A stretch of DNA of 64,000 bases, from assembly GCA_016936235.1 (NCBI GenBank), contig JAFGPK010000005.1, forward strand, positions 1 through 64,000, written 5' to 3'. Position numbers and translations under genes: made by a program. Positions 36,618-47,087 of the stretch are shown here, piece after piece. A model generated the notes under the pieces. That model saw only the letters and a program-made list of their open reading frames with translations, did no database searches and had not been told where the DNA came from. The first letter of the stretch is position 1, and every line of letters begins with the position of its first letter. This stretch comes from Candidatus Fermentibacteraceae bacterium (GTDB taxonomy: Bacteria; Fermentibacterota; Fermentibacteria; Fermentibacterales; JCC-6).

Positions 36618-37690
36618 GGGTGCTTCAGGTCTACAAGGATGTTCATCCCTTCGTCAGGGGGGGTATCGAGAGGTACGTGCACGACCTGTCGGCATTCCTG
36701 ACGGAAAGAGGGCACCGGGTCACGGTTCTCGTGGCCGGAAAGAAGGGCAGGGAGACAGAAGTCTCCGGCTTCAGGGTCATCGAGTACCCCTGCATATGCA
36801 GGATCCTGTCGAATCCGGTATCACCCGGCCTGGGTGCGGTGCTTGGTTCCATGGAGGCGGATGTGGTCCATTTCCATGTGCCCCTTCCATCCGCGGTGAT
36901 GGCCTGGCTTATGTCGGGCAACACCTGTCCGTACATGGTCACCTATCACAGCGACATAGTCAGACAGGCATTCCTGATGCCTGTCTACGGCCCTTTCCTG
37001 AGGAGGTTCCTCGAAGGCGCCCGGAAGGTCCTTGCCACTTCGCCGGTATACAGGGAGACATCCCCTTACCTTGCAGGACTTCAGAACACGTGCGTAGTCC
37101 CCATAGGGACTGACCTGAGGGTTTTCACACCTTCCACGGACGGTGGAGGGGAGTACGCCCTCTTCGTAGGAAGGTTCAGGAGCTACAAGGGTATACATGT
37201 GCTCCTCGATGCCTGGAGGGAGTTCCCGGAACGAAGGCTTATCATGGTGGGAGGAGGTCCCCTGGAGGGTCTTGTCAGGAAGAGAGTGCACATGGACGGG
37301 CTGAACGTGAGCATACTCAGCGATCCGGACGACAGGAGCCTGGTGGAACTGTACAGGCGCGCCTCCTTTCTCGTACTGCCGTCCACCAGGCGCAGCGAGG
37401 CGTTCGGTATGGTGCAGACCGAGGCTATGGCATGCGGCGTACCGGTAATAAGCACCGACCTGCCGACCGGGGTGCCATGGGTCAACAGACACGGGGTGAG
37501 CGGTCTCGTGGTTCCGCCCGGAGATCCAGGGGCGCTGGCGGATGCGGTCAGGCGGATGGATGACGCCGGGCTCCGCTCGAGGCTGGCCCTCGGCGCGCTG
37601 GACAGGGCAAGGAACGAGTTCGACTCCGGGAAGCTCTTCCTCAGGGTGGAGGATCTGCTGAGGGAGGCTTCGGGTGACGGAAAGGACTGA
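36614..37690 (+). CDS. Glycosyltransferase family 4
   Basis: MRVLQVYKDVHPFVRGGIERYVHDLSAFLTERGH; LFVGRFRSYKGIHVLLDAW; RRSEAFGMVQTEAMACGVPVIST. Confidence 0.92.
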   Translation: MRVLQVYKDVHPFVRGGIERYVHDLSAFLTERGHRVTVLVAGKKGRETEVSGFRVIEYPCICRILSNPVSPGLGAVLGSMEADVVHFHVPLPSAVMAWLMSGNTCPYMVTYHSDIVRQAFLMPVYGPFLRRFLEGARKVLATSPVYRETSPYLAGLQNTCVVPIGTDLRVFTPSTDGGGEYALFVGRFRSYKGIHVLLDAWREFPERRLIMVGGGPLEGLVRKRVHMDGLNVSILSDPDDRSLVELYRRASFLVLPSTRRSEAFGMVQTEAMACGVPVISTDLPTGVPWVNRHGVSGLVVPPGDPGALADAVRRMDDAGLRSRLALGALDRARNEFDSGKLFLRVEDLLREASGDGKD

Positions 37691-38213
37691 CAACGCAGAT
37701 GGCCGTCTGAAGGCCGAAGTCCTCATGGTCGTACTGGCTACAGGCGCCGGAGTGATCGAGAACCTCCTGCCGAGACCCGTACCATTCATTAAACCAGGTC
37801 TGGCGAACATCGTCACCGTGGCCGCCGTGGCCAGGTACGGAATGCTGACCGGGCTGCGGGTGAATATCCTCAGAACCACGGGTGCGGCGCTTTTCACAGG
37901 CTCTCTCGCCACCCCGACCTACGTTCTGTCCCTTGCCGGCGGAGTGGCGTCCGCGATGGTGATGGGCGCTTCAAGACGGCTCCTGTCAGTCACAGGCATT
38001 TCCGTTGCCGGCAGTCTTGCATCCCTCTGGATCCAGCTGGTACTTGCTTCGGTGCTGCTGCCCGGGCTTCCCGCCGCGTCGATCCTTCTGCCGCTGTCCG
38101 TTTGGGGTTTCCTCTCGGGAGCGGTCACAGGTATTATTGCAGCTGTACTGCTGAGAAAGGGATTTCCATGGATGCCCGGGACAGGGGTTGATTCGGCAGG
38201 TTCGCGGACATAG
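37674..38213 (+). CDS. Gx transporter family / heptaprenyl diphosphate synthase component I-like membrane protein
   Basis: IENLLPRPVPFIKPGLANIVTVAAVARYGMLTGLRVNILRTTGAALFTGSLATPTYVLSLAGG. Confidence 0.82.
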   Translation: MTERTDNADGRLKAEVLMVVLATGAGVIENLLPRPVPFIKPGLANIVTVAAVARYGMLTGLRVNILRTTGAALFTGSLATPTYVLSLAGGVASAMVMGASRRLLSVTGISVAGSLASLWIQLVLASVLLPGLPAASILLPLSVWGFLSGAVTGIIAAVLLRKGFPWMPGTGVDSAGSRT

Positions 38214-38234
38214 ATTACGAAGGCTGGAGGTATT

Positions 38235-38507
38235 TTGCTTCACAATCGCTCGACCGGGTTCTGGATAGCCATATCGTTCTTCGGTATGATGACGGGTACC
38301 GTGTTCGGTGAGGCGATGGCGGCGGTTCTTCCGGAGTCTTCCACCGCCCTCAAGTCGTTCTTCGGTGGAGCGCTGGAGTTTTCGATCGGGCCCTTCGGCT
38401 TCGATCTTGTGGTTCTCAGGTTCGCACTTGAGGAAATTGCCTTCAAACTGAACCTGATGAGTTTTGCGGGACTGATGTTTGTGGGTTATCTTTACCGCTG
38501 GTTCTGA
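38235..38507 (+). CDS. Small membrane protein, DUF4321-like
   Basis: 90 aa, two TM segments, SIGPFGFDLVVLRFALEEIAFKLNLMSFAGLMFVGYLYRWF. Confidence 0.6.
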   Translation: MLHNRSTGFWIAISFFGMMTGTVFGEAMAAVLPESSTALKSFFGGALEFSIGPFGFDLVVLRFALEEIAFKLNLMSFAGLMFVGYLYRWF

Positions 38508-38529
38508 GCAGTACCCTTTTACAGGAGTG

Positions 38530-38739
38530 ATGATGATGTTTCGTCCAGGCACCGGTGAGATAATACTGATAATAGTCGCTCTTCTTCTCCTTTTCGGAGC
38601 CAAGAGGATCCCGGACCTCGCCCGTTCCGTGGGTCAGGCGCTCCACATGTTCAGAAAGGGGATGAAGGAGGGAATACCGGATTCCGACAAAGAGGATGAT
38701 GATTCCGGAAACGGGGAAGACGCGAATGGCCACAGTTAG
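38530..38739 (+). CDS. tatA: Twin-arginine translocase subunit TatA/E family
   Basis: FRPGTGEIILIIVALLLLFGAKRIPDLARSVGQALHMFRKGMKE. Confidence 0.9.
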   Translation: MMMFRPGTGEIILIIVALLLLFGAKRIPDLARSVGQALHMFRKGMKEGIPDSDKEDDDSGNGEDANGHS

Positions 38740-39334
38740 CTACAGCTCGAGGGAAATAGACTGCAAGCTCGTATACGCCGGACCGGGGCTGTCAGGCAAG
38801 ACCACGAACGTGAAGTTCATCCACAGCCAGATTCCTTCAAGCGACAGGGGCAAGCTTATCTCTCTGGCCACCGGAAACGAGCGCACTCTCTTCTTCGATT
38901 TCCTTCCGATCAATACGGGGACCATATACGGATTCAAGGTGAGGCTCCATCTTTACAGCGTTCCCGGACAGGCCATGTACACCGACAGCAGACAGCTGAT
39001 ACTGCAGGGGGTAGACGGCATAATCTTCGTGGCCGATTCGCAGAGGGCCAGAATGGACGCCAACATAGCAAGTCTCAGGGACCTCAAGGAAAACCTCAGG
39101 GACACGAAGCGCAAGGGGCTCAGCCTCGTCCTTCAGGCAAACAAGAGGGACCTGCCTGACATTCTTCCCACTGACACCATCCGGAAGAAACTGGGACTGG
39201 AGCGGGTACCATGCATCGAATCCGTGGCCGTTGACGGTACCGGGGTCTTCGAGACCCTGAGAAAGGCGAGCCGGATCGTCATGAGAAGGCTCCACCGTCA
39301 GTTCTCCCTTGCCCTTAACGAGAAGCGAGGCTGA
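38726..39334 (+). CDS. MglA-like small Ras-family GTPase (copy 1)
   Basis: KLVYAGPGLSGKTTNVKFIH; RTLFFDFLPI; SVPGQAMYTDSRQLILQGVDGIIFVADSQ; ANKRDLP. Confidence 0.9.
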   Translation: MATVSYSSREIDCKLVYAGPGLSGKTTNVKFIHSQIPSSDRGKLISLATGNERTLFFDFLPINTGTIYGFKVRLHLYSVPGQAMYTDSRQLILQGVDGIIFVADSQRARMDANIASLRDLKENLRDTKRKGLSLVLQANKRDLPDILPTDTIRKKLGLERVPCIESVAVDGTGVFETLRKASRIVMRRLHRQFSLALNEKRG

Positions 39335-39335
39335 T

Positions 39336-40865
39336 TTGGACGAAGGCAGACTGGTTGACCTCCTCCTGGTAAGACTCAGCAGGGACGATGAGAAGCAGAA
39401 GGTAATCGACCTGCTGGTCAGCGAATTGGGAATGACCCAGGAACAGGCCACCGAAAAGGTGGAAAAGTCCCCCAGCATTCTCAGGGAGAACGTGGAGATG
39501 GAACAGGGCAGGATCCTTCAGGACAGGATGTACCCCTTTGTCGATCTCCTGCCGAAGTACTACAAGAGCGGGACCGAACCCTCGACCCAGACAGCTCCGG
39601 ATTCGCCGGCAACGGAGGAAGCCGTTCCATCCCCTCCGGAGGACGACTCCATACAGCACGGTTTCGACGACATCGGTGTGAAAGGGGCTGATCAGGACAT
39701 CGATCAGGATGAGGACATGAGCGACATCATCCACAACCAGAGCGCCATCACCGAAGATGAGTACAAGGTGTCCTACGATGATGCGGAAGATGAATCCCTC
39801 ATAATCACATCCGCAGCTGAAGATGTAATAAACGTTGACAGGTGCCATATCTGTGGCAGGACTCCCACCAAAGATGAAAAACTGGTCCCATGCACCACAT
39901 GCGGGGAACTCACGTGCGTCAGATGCTACAACAGGAAGGAACACGTCTGCGAGAAATGCGCGGCGATGGGTAGGACGGTCGACCGGCCGCTGGATGCGCC
40001 TCCAGAGATGGAATCCCCGGCCAGGCCCGAACCGGAGCATTTCTCCACCAGCAGAAGACCCCCGGCGCGCAAGTCCGCCTCGGTACGCTCAGGTTCATTC
40101 TTCGGCATCTCTCCCGTGATTCTCGCAGTATCGGTCCTGGTCGTTCTGGCGATCGCGTTCGTCCTTCTGGACCCCCTGAACATGCTAGGCAAGGATGAGG
40201 GGGAAGACGGAAGCACCGCTTTTGTCCCGGACACGGTGGATGTGCATCCGCAGGATACCGTCGCGACAGGTCCGGTCGAGGTTCCCGATTCATCCATCGT
40301 GGCAGTGGTCGACTCGGGCGTCGTTGCGCAGGACTCCATGATGACGGATACGCTTGACACACCTCCGGCAATCTCCCTGAGAGATATCAGCCTTCCGGAT
40401 TCACTGCTGATCCCGGATGGCTTCCCGGTTCCCAGGGCAGTCACAGATCTGCGCATACAGGGGATAGAGGTTCAGTCGGAATCTCTGCAGTTCATCGCCA
40501 CCCCTCTCGGCCAGCTCTCGGCCCTTTACTCCATAGAGCTGGACGGTTACTCGCTCATCAGGACCGAATCAGGGCACGACATACTCCTCATGTCAATCCT
40601 GCACCCTGAACCCGCTGAGAAGAGGGCAGCCATGATCGGCATGCTGGGTTCTCTGCTTGATTCCACCATGATCGACCAGATGGTGCTCTACTACCAGGAG
40701 AACCAGTACTACGAGCCGGATATGTTCTCGTTCACGGCCGACAGCTTCAGTGCCCTGGCCCTTTCCACCAGCCCCTACTTCCTTCAGAGAAAACAGGCCA
40801 TGATACCGGAGACATCTGAACTCGTGACCGGTCTCATCTTCCAGCGGATGACGGATCTGGACTGA
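39336..40865 (+). CDS. Uncharacterised zinc-finger/transmembrane protein adjacent to MglA
   Basis: Cys-rich CHICGRTPTKDEKLVPCTTCGELTCVRCYNRKEHVCEKC; one TM helix FFGISPVILAVSVLVVLAIAFVLL; acidic/Pro-rich linkers. TTG start adjacent to the mglA stop. Confidence 0.75.
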   Translation: MDEGRLVDLLLVRLSRDDEKQKVIDLLVSELGMTQEQATEKVEKSPSILRENVEMEQGRILQDRMYPFVDLLPKYYKSGTEPSTQTAPDSPATEEAVPSPPEDDSIQHGFDDIGVKGADQDIDQDEDMSDIIHNQSAITEDEYKVSYDDAEDESLIITSAAEDVINVDRCHICGRTPTKDEKLVPCTTCGELTCVRCYNRKEHVCEKCAAMGRTVDRPLDAPPEMESPARPEPEHFSTSRRPPARKSASVRSGSFFGISPVILAVSVLVVLAIAFVLLDPLNMLGKDEGEDGSTAFVPDTVDVHPQDTVATGPVEVPDSSIVAVVDSGVVAQDSMMTDTLDTPPAISLRDISLPDSLLIPDGFPVPRAVTDLRIQGIEVQSESLQFIATPLGQLSALYSIELDGYSLIRTESGHDILLMSILHPEPAEKRAAMIGMLGSLLDSTMIDQMVLYYQENQYYEPDMFSFTADSFSALALSTSPYFLQRKQAMIPETSELVTGLIFQRMTDLD

Positions 40866-40930
40866 GACTGCATCCGGTGGCCGATCCCGGTCTGGCTTTC
40901 CTCCAATGAACATTCAAGCATGAAAGAGAC

Positions 40931-43135
40931 ATGAGCAAGAAAGAGTACCTTGTGATAATAGAGTCACCTGCCAAGGCCAGAAGCCTGCGGGGCTACCTTG
41001 GAGAGGACTACGAGATAGTGGCTTCCAACGGTCACATCAGGGATCTTCCCAGGAATTATCTCGGCGTCAACGAAGAGGACGGGTTCAAACCCTCCTACAC
41101 GATACTTCCTGAGAAAAGAAGGAAGGTTTCGGAACTCAAGAGGATATCCCGGGACTATAAGAGGATCTATCTCGCGGCTGACCCTGACAGGGAGGGCGAG
41201 GCTATCTGCTGGCACCTTTCCCAGATACTCGACCGTGATGGCGTCGTCTTCAACCGGCTCAGGTTCAATGCCATCACAAGGGAGACTGTCCAGGGATCCC
41301 TGAACAGACCCAGCTCCATTGACATGCAGCTCGTGGACGCGCAGCAGGCCAGAAGGGTTATGGACAGGCTCGTGGGTTACAAGGTCTCATCCTGGCTGCA
41401 GAGGATAATGGGAAAGGGAAAGAGCGCCGGCCGGGTGCAGTCCGTCGCCCTGAGGATGATCCAGGAGAGAGAAGACAGGATAAGTGATTTCGTGCCGGTG
41501 GAATACTGGGTCCTGGAAGTGGTCTTCAACCGGGAAGGCAGAAGCTTCACCGCGTCGCTCCAGAGAATGGACGGAGTTCCCTGCTGCAGGCCGGGGAAGA
41601 GCCCGTGCAACAGGGGTGAGGCCGAAGAGGCCGCCGCAAGGGTAAGGGCTGCCGCAGACCGTTGGGCCATATCCGGGATCAAATCCAGGACCAGGGCCGT
41701 GAAGCCTCCCCCTCCCTTCATCACCAGCACGCTGCAGCAGGCGGCCTCCAGCCGGCTCTCCTTCTCTCCGGGAAGGACCATGACCCTTGCCCAGCAGCTC
41801 TACGAAGGCATCTCCATGGACATGGGCGAAAGGAAGGGGCTCATCACGTACATGCGTACGGATTCGGTGCGGATAAGCCCCGAAAGCCTGAACAGCTGCA
41901 GGGAGTACCTTGAGAAGAAGTACGGCCCCGGGGCTCTCACTCCCAGGGCGAGGCGTTACCGGAGTTCCAAAGGCTCACAGGACGCCCACGAGGCCATAAG
42001 ACCCGTGGACGTTAATCTCGAACCGGACGATCTTGGGTCTTTCCTCACACCTGCACAGCTTTCCCTCTACCGTCTCATCTGGAACCGTTTCACGGCCACA
42101 CAGCTTCAGGACGCGAAAGTAACATCGACCACTGTCACAATAGCCGGAGACGGGATGGAATTCGAGGCGACGGGTGAAGTGATGACCCAGCGGGGTTTCT
42201 CGATCATCGATCCCTCTTTCATAAAAATAACGCAGGAACTTCCCGAGCTCACGAAGGGGGCGGTGGTTCCTGCGGAGCCCTCATTGGAGCAGAAGCACAC
42301 CTCGCCGCCCTCGAGGTTCAACGAGGCCAGGCTGGTGGCGGAGATGAAGAAGGTGGGCATAGGAAGGCCCTCAACCTATGTGAGCACCATACAGACCCTG
42401 ACCAAACGGCAGTACGTGGAGATGGAGGGCAGGTTCCTGAAGCCCACCGAGCTCGGGACCACGACGGTAAGGATACTGACAAGGATGTTCCCCCACATCT
42501 TCCAGATTGACTTCACCGCCAGGATGGAAGACCTGCTGGATTCCATCGCAAGGGGGGAAGAGACCTATGAGAGCGTTCTGGAACAGCTCAGCGTACCGCT
42601 GGAGGCCTCACTGGCGGACGCCAACAGGAACACCGACAGGTTCAGGGATGAACTTGAGGAGGATACGGGAGAACAGTGTCCGGAGTGCGGCTCTCCGATG
42701 ATAATCCGCTGGGGCAGGTACGGGAAGTTCAAGGCATGTACTGCTTTCCCGTCATGCAGGTTCTCCATGCCGCTGGAGGAGGAGGCGGAAGCCGGCTACT
42801 CCGGAAGAGACTGCCCTCTTTGCGGGGGCAGGCTCCTTATCAAAACGGGCAGGTTCGGAAGATACCTCGGCTGCGGGAACCATCCCGCGTGCAGGCACAC
42901 TGAGCCTGTTCCCACAGGGGTGTCGTGTCCCGAGGAGGGCTGCGGCGGCGAGCTTGTTGAGAAGAGGACGGGGAAGAGGAGGATATTCTTCGGGTGCAGC
43001 CGCTATCCTGCATGTAAATACGCTCTGTGGAACAGACCCGTGGACATTGTCTGTCCCCGGTGCGGCTTCCCCCTTCTGGAACAGAGAAAGAAAGGTGTCT
43101 GGTGTCCCAGGTGCAAGAAGAAGATATCGGACTGA
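40931..43135 (+). CDS. topA: DNA topoisomerase I with C-terminal zinc ribbons
   Basis: LVIIESPAKARSLRGYLG; LAADPDREGEAICWHL; GLITYMRTDSVRISP; four C4 motifs. Confidence 0.97.
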   Translation: MSKKEYLVIIESPAKARSLRGYLGEDYEIVASNGHIRDLPRNYLGVNEEDGFKPSYTILPEKRRKVSELKRISRDYKRIYLAADPDREGEAICWHLSQILDRDGVVFNRLRFNAITRETVQGSLNRPSSIDMQLVDAQQARRVMDRLVGYKVSSWLQRIMGKGKSAGRVQSVALRMIQEREDRISDFVPVEYWVLEVVFNREGRSFTASLQRMDGVPCCRPGKSPCNRGEAEEAAARVRAAADRWAISGIKSRTRAVKPPPPFITSTLQQAASSRLSFSPGRTMTLAQQLYEGISMDMGERKGLITYMRTDSVRISPESLNSCREYLEKKYGPGALTPRARRYRSSKGSQDAHEAIRPVDVNLEPDDLGSFLTPAQLSLYRLIWNRFTATQLQDAKVTSTTVTIAGDGMEFEATGEVMTQRGFSIIDPSFIKITQELPELTKGAVVPAEPSLEQKHTSPPSRFNEARLVAEMKKVGIGRPSTYVSTIQTLTKRQYVEMEGRFLKPTELGTTTVRILTRMFPHIFQIDFTARMEDLLDSIARGEETYESVLEQLSVPLEASLADANRNTDRFRDELEEDTGEQCPECGSPMIIRWGRYGKFKACTAFPSCRFSMPLEEEAEAGYSGRDCPLCGGRLLIKTGRFGRYLGCGNHPACRHTEPVPTGVSCPEEGCGGELVEKRTGKRRIFFGCSRYPACKYALWNRPVDIVCPRCGFPLLEQRKKGVWCPRCKKKISD

Positions 43136-44013
43136 TAGAGGATTTCTGCATGGACCTCAGACATGGCAGGAAATTCTCCGAGAACACGATCCGGGCATAC
43201 AGGGCGGACATGTACAGGTTCTTCCGCCACCAGCACTCCCGGAACCTGCTGGACGGTTTCACGGTGAACGAGATAAGGGGCTTCATGAGGAACGAGACAG
43301 CAAGGGGTATCGATTCAAGGTCCCTCTCGCGGGAGCTTTCCACACTGCGCACCTTCGGGAACTGGCTCATGGAGACCGGCAGATCGCCGAAGAACCCGGC
43401 CCGGCTCGTGGCGATGCCAAGGAGCAGAGCGGGCCTGCCCGGCTTTCTCAGCGTAGCCGAGGTGCGGCGCGTGCTCGATACCTACGACGGGTCCGCGGTT
43501 CTCGATATCCGGAACCGGGCCGTTGTGGAGATCCTTTACGGAGCGGGACTGAGGGCGGCTGAAACGGTATCCATAACCCTGTCCGGACTTGATACTTCGG
43601 AGCGGCAGGTCTCGGTAACGGGCAAGGGGGACAGGGAGAGGATAGTACCGCTTCCGGAACCCACGTGCCGTTACCTGGATAGATGGCTCGGCAGGAGAGG
43701 GGAGTTGCTGACCGGGGGGCGCGCGGATCCGGGAACCGTATTCGTGAGCGCAAGGGGGCGAAAGCCTGACCCGAGAGATATCCGGCGTATTGTTGCATGC
43801 GGAGTGAGCAAAGCTGCCCGGGCGGCTGGGGCGACTCCCCATACCTTCCGGCACAGCTTCGCCACGCATCTGCTGGACAATGGAGCTGACCTGAGGGCGG
43901 TCCAGGACATGCTGGGACACGCGAGTCTCTCCACCACGCAGATATATACGCATCTGACAATGGAAAGGCTCAGGAAGGCGTACAGAAAAGCACATCCCAG
44001 GGGGAAAGAGTGA
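43102..44013 (+). CDS. Tyrosine recombinase, XerC/XerD family
   Basis: LYGAGLRAAETVSI; HTFRHSFATHLLDNGADLRAVQDMLGHASLSTTQIYTHL. Start uncertain (43102 or 43111). Confidence 0.93.
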   Translation: MSQVQEEDIGLIEDFCMDLRHGRKFSENTIRAYRADMYRFFRHQHSRNLLDGFTVNEIRGFMRNETARGIDSRSLSRELSTLRTFGNWLMETGRSPKNPARLVAMPRSRAGLPGFLSVAEVRRVLDTYDGSAVLDIRNRAVVEILYGAGLRAAETVSITLSGLDTSERQVSVTGKGDRERIVPLPEPTCRYLDRWLGRRGELLTGGRADPGTVFVSARGRKPDPRDIRRIVACGVSKAARAAGATPHTFRHSFATHLLDNGADLRAVQDMLGHASLSTTQIYTHLTMERLRKAYRKAHPRGKE

Positions 44014-47000
44014 CAGATCATACGATTGAAGCCAGAAGGATCCGGACCGACAGGATAATCGCCACAGCGATAGGCCTGGTTGCATTGCTCGCTTATCTGG
44101 TCACACTTGCGCCCAGTGTCAGCTTCTGGGACAGCGGGGAGTACATCACGGCTTCCTGGACGGCCGGTGTTCCCCATCCGCCCGGAGTTCCCCTGTTCGT
44201 GCTGCTGGGAAGATTCAGCACCATACTCTTCTCTTTCCTTCCCGCCGTCGCTGCTCGTACGAACCTTCTCTGCGCGCTTGCGGGTGCATCCACCGTCGCC
44301 CTTCTGGCAAGACTCGTTCAGAGATGGGGCAACAGGATGGGCTTCAACCCGTCATGGTACAGGCCGATGTCGGTCCTGTCGGGTCTCATCGCGGCCTTCA
44401 GCTACTCCGTATGGCGCAACAGCAACGGTACCGAGACCTACGCCACGGCCCTGCTGCTGACATTCATAATCATGTGGTCCTTTGACTGCTGGATAGAGAA
44501 ATACGCGGAAAAGGAACACAGGAAGGGCAGACAGGACCACGGCGGCTGGGGAGAAGCCAGGTACCTGCTGCTGATCTCCTACCTGATCATCCTGGCCGTG
44601 GCAAACCACGGAAGCGTCCCCTTCGTTACTGGTCCCCCTGTACTGATGATGTACCTCATTTACGCCTTCAGGCGAAAGACCGACATATGGAAGCGTTCCT
44701 GGTTCATACTGACCATTCTGGGCCTTGTGGTCCTCGCTTTCAGCATTCACCTCTACATGCCCCTGCGGGCGGTGCAGAGACCGGAAATAAACGAGACGGA
44801 TTCCAGGCACTGGGAGGACTTCGAGAAAGCTTTCACCAGGGAGCAGTACGGGAGGACCTCCGTACTCGACCGAAAGGGTCCCTTCCTGGATCAGATGAAG
44901 CTCTATATGGAATACCTGTCCTGGCAGTCGGGCAGGGTGAATTCGGGATGGGACCGTCTGCTCGGCGACACCGCCGGGGCCGCGGCGGCCATGGTGATGA
45001 GGATACTCCTGATATTCGGAGCGATCTACGGACTGGTGGTCCTGGGGATGAAGAGGCCCAAACTGCTTCTTTACCTCGGCCTGCTCTTCGTGATGTCTTC
45101 CATCCTTTTCATCTTCTTCATCCTGAATTTCAAGACCGGACCGGAGGGAACGCCTCTGGGCGAGGTGAGGGAGCGCGATTATTTCTTCGGCGCCTCCTTC
45201 GCGCTCTTTGCGGTATTCTCCGGGATCGGTCTGGTTTCCGTGTTCAGGGACTTCCTCTCGGAGAAGTCCAGGCTGGCATGGCTGACCCTTGCCGTTCCGG
45301 TGGTCATGTTCACCGTTAACCATCACAGGTGCGACCGATCGCATTCGTATTTCGCAAGGGACTACGGGATCAACCTTCTCGAGAGCTGTCCCGAGAACGC
45401 AGTTCTGATAACCAACGGCGACAATGACACGTTCCCCCTCTGGTTCGCCCAGGGCGTACTTGGCGTTCGGCGGGACGTCATTGTCAGCAACCTGAGCCTG
45501 ATGAACACCAACTGGTACGTCCAGCAGCTGGTGGAGAAGGATCCCCTGCTGCTTGACTACGACGATTACGGACTTGTGGACTCCCTTCGTCCCATTTACA
45601 TCTGGGGACCTCATCACTTCCATGTGGAAAGACATGGCATGCCGGCTTCATCACCCGTTGACGGGGAGATACTGCGGGTCACGTTCACTCAGCCCTGGCC
45701 CTGGGCCATTACCAGCGGCTCCATGGCGGTCGCCATGCCGACAGAGGGCATAGCGAACCAGGGAGTGCTCACCATGCAGGACCTGGTGCTCCTGAACATG
45801 ATCAAGAACAGGCCCATCCACGGCAGGGACATCTATTTCGCCGGTACAGTGGCAGTTGAGAGCAGGCAGTTCCTGGAACCCTACCAGCAGATGGAGGGAA
45901 TCGCCTTCAGGATCACGGACAGACCCATGGTCGACGCGGTGAACGGGACCAGGGGCTGGCGGCTGATGGACAACTACAGCTTCGAGGGGGTGGATGACCC
46001 TTCCATCTACAAGTGCGACCAGGCGGTGCAGCTGCTTAAGAACTATGTTTCTGCGTTTCATAGACTTGCGTACCATTATCTGGACAGGGGCCGGCCGGAC
46101 AGTGTACAGATGGCCCTTGACCGCTCCCGGGAGCTCTTCGTGACACTTCCCGATGAATGGGCCGAGGTCCTTCCCTCCAGGGCGATGATAGTAGGCAAGC
46201 TGGTCGACGGTCTGAGCGGACCAGCAGCGGCATCCGACACTCTTCAGGCCCTGGCTGACCAGGCACTCGATGCGGCCAGGAGACTGGGGGACCAGAATCT
46301 CGCGGGCCTGGCCATTACCCTGTCGAACCTCGCCACAGGCACCGACGGAACTCTGGGCTACAGGCAGGAGATGGAGTACAGACAGCTCTTCGACAGGCTG
46401 GACGACGGAAGCGTCCAGTTCGCCTGGATGAGGGTGGAGGTCGCCCTGCTCTTCTCCGACTACATCGGAGCGTGGATAATCGTGGATGACATGGACAAGG
46501 CCGCCGACAGCGTCTCAGCCAGGCTGGCGGAGCTCGCATCCGGTTCACTCCGCAGAACCCTTGACACGTCGCCGGTAGGGTACAGGGTCAACGTTAGGGA
46601 AACGGGTCTTTCGATACTGTTCGAGTCCATCGACCCTGCCTCGGTTGATGAGATCAGTCTGAACGGCGATGTAGACGGCGGATGGATGATGAGGGAGATG
46701 ATCAGGCTCGCGTCAAACGGTCATATCGTGTCGGCCGTCTCCGCGGGCCTGGTACTGTCCGAGCATCTGGATGACCGGTACCAGGCGGCCATGGTCAGGG
46801 ACCTGGCTTTGACAATGCTGAACGAGAGCCCCGAGGAGACACTGCGGTGGTCCCTGTGGTTCATGACCGAGCAGAACAGGGTGAGCCCCGAGGCGATGGC
46901 CTACATGGCTGCCAGGGGAGGAAGATACGGGATGATGTACGCAGCCCTCCAGGGCGGCGAAGAAGCTACACCTGCGCAGCTGGAGCTCCTGCTTCGTGAT

Positions 47001-47087
47001 CCTTCCGGCTACGCGGCTGGCGTACCCGAACCCGGGGAGGGTTCGGGGAACTATTCCTGGGTCAACAAGCTGGAAGAGGGTTCATGA
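44010..47087 (+). CDS. DUF2723-family membrane protein (protein O-mannosyltransferase-like GT-C)
   Basis: LVTLAPSVSFWDSGEYITASWTAGVPHPPGVPLFVLLGRFSTIL; soluble C-terminal TPR-like region. Confidence 0.88.
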   Translation: MTDHTIEARRIRTDRIIATAIGLVALLAYLVTLAPSVSFWDSGEYITASWTAGVPHPPGVPLFVLLGRFSTILFSFLPAVAARTNLLCALAGASTVALLARLVQRWGNRMGFNPSWYRPMSVLSGLIAAFSYSVWRNSNGTETYATALLLTFIIMWSFDCWIEKYAEKEHRKGRQDHGGWGEARYLLLISYLIILAVANHGSVPFVTGPPVLMMYLIYAFRRKTDIWKRSWFILTILGLVVLAFSIHLYMPLRAVQRPEINETDSRHWEDFEKAFTREQYGRTSVLDRKGPFLDQMKLYMEYLSWQSGRVNSGWDRLLGDTAGAAAAMVMRILLIFGAIYGLVVLGMKRPKLLLYLGLLFVMSSILFIFFILNFKTGPEGTPLGEVRERDYFFGASFALFAVFSGIGLVSVFRDFLSEKSRLAWLTLAVPVVMFTVNHHRCDRSHSYFARDYGINLLESCPENAVLITNGDNDTFPLWFAQGVLGVRRDVIVSNLSLMNTNWYVQQLVEKDPLLLDYDDYGLVDSLRPIYIWGPHHFHVERHGMPASSPVDGEILRVTFTQPWPWAITSGSMAVAMPTEGIANQGVLTMQDLVLLNMIKNRPIHGRDIYFAGTVAVESRQFLEPYQQMEGIAFRITDRPMVDAVNGTRGWRLMDNYSFEGVDDPSIYKCDQAVQLLKNYVSAFHRLAYHYLDRGRPDSVQMALDRSRELFVTLPDEWAEVLPSRAMIVGKLVDGLSGPAAASDTLQALADQALDAARRLGDQNLAGLAITLSNLATGTDGTLGYRQEMEYRQLFDRLDDGSVQFAWMRVEVALLFSDYIGAWIIVDDMDKAADSVSARLAELASGSLRRTLDTSPVGYRVNVRETGLSILFESIDPASVDEISLNGDVDGGWMMREMIRLASNGHIVSAVSAGLVLSEHLDDRYQAAMVRDLALTMLNESPEETLRWSLWFMTEQNRVSPEAMAYMAARGGRYGMMYAALQGGEEATPAQLELLLRDPSGYAAGVPEPGEGSGNYSWVNKLEEGS

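Noticed and set aside
36821-37912. 363-aa minus-strand ORF
   Set aside because: Antisense to a GT4 gene and the Gx-transporter gene, both with clear family motifs.
44352-45635. 427-aa ORF on the minus strand
   Set aside because: Entirely antisense to the well-supported DUF2723 gene; low-complexity charged composition typical of shadow ORFs in high-GC DNA.
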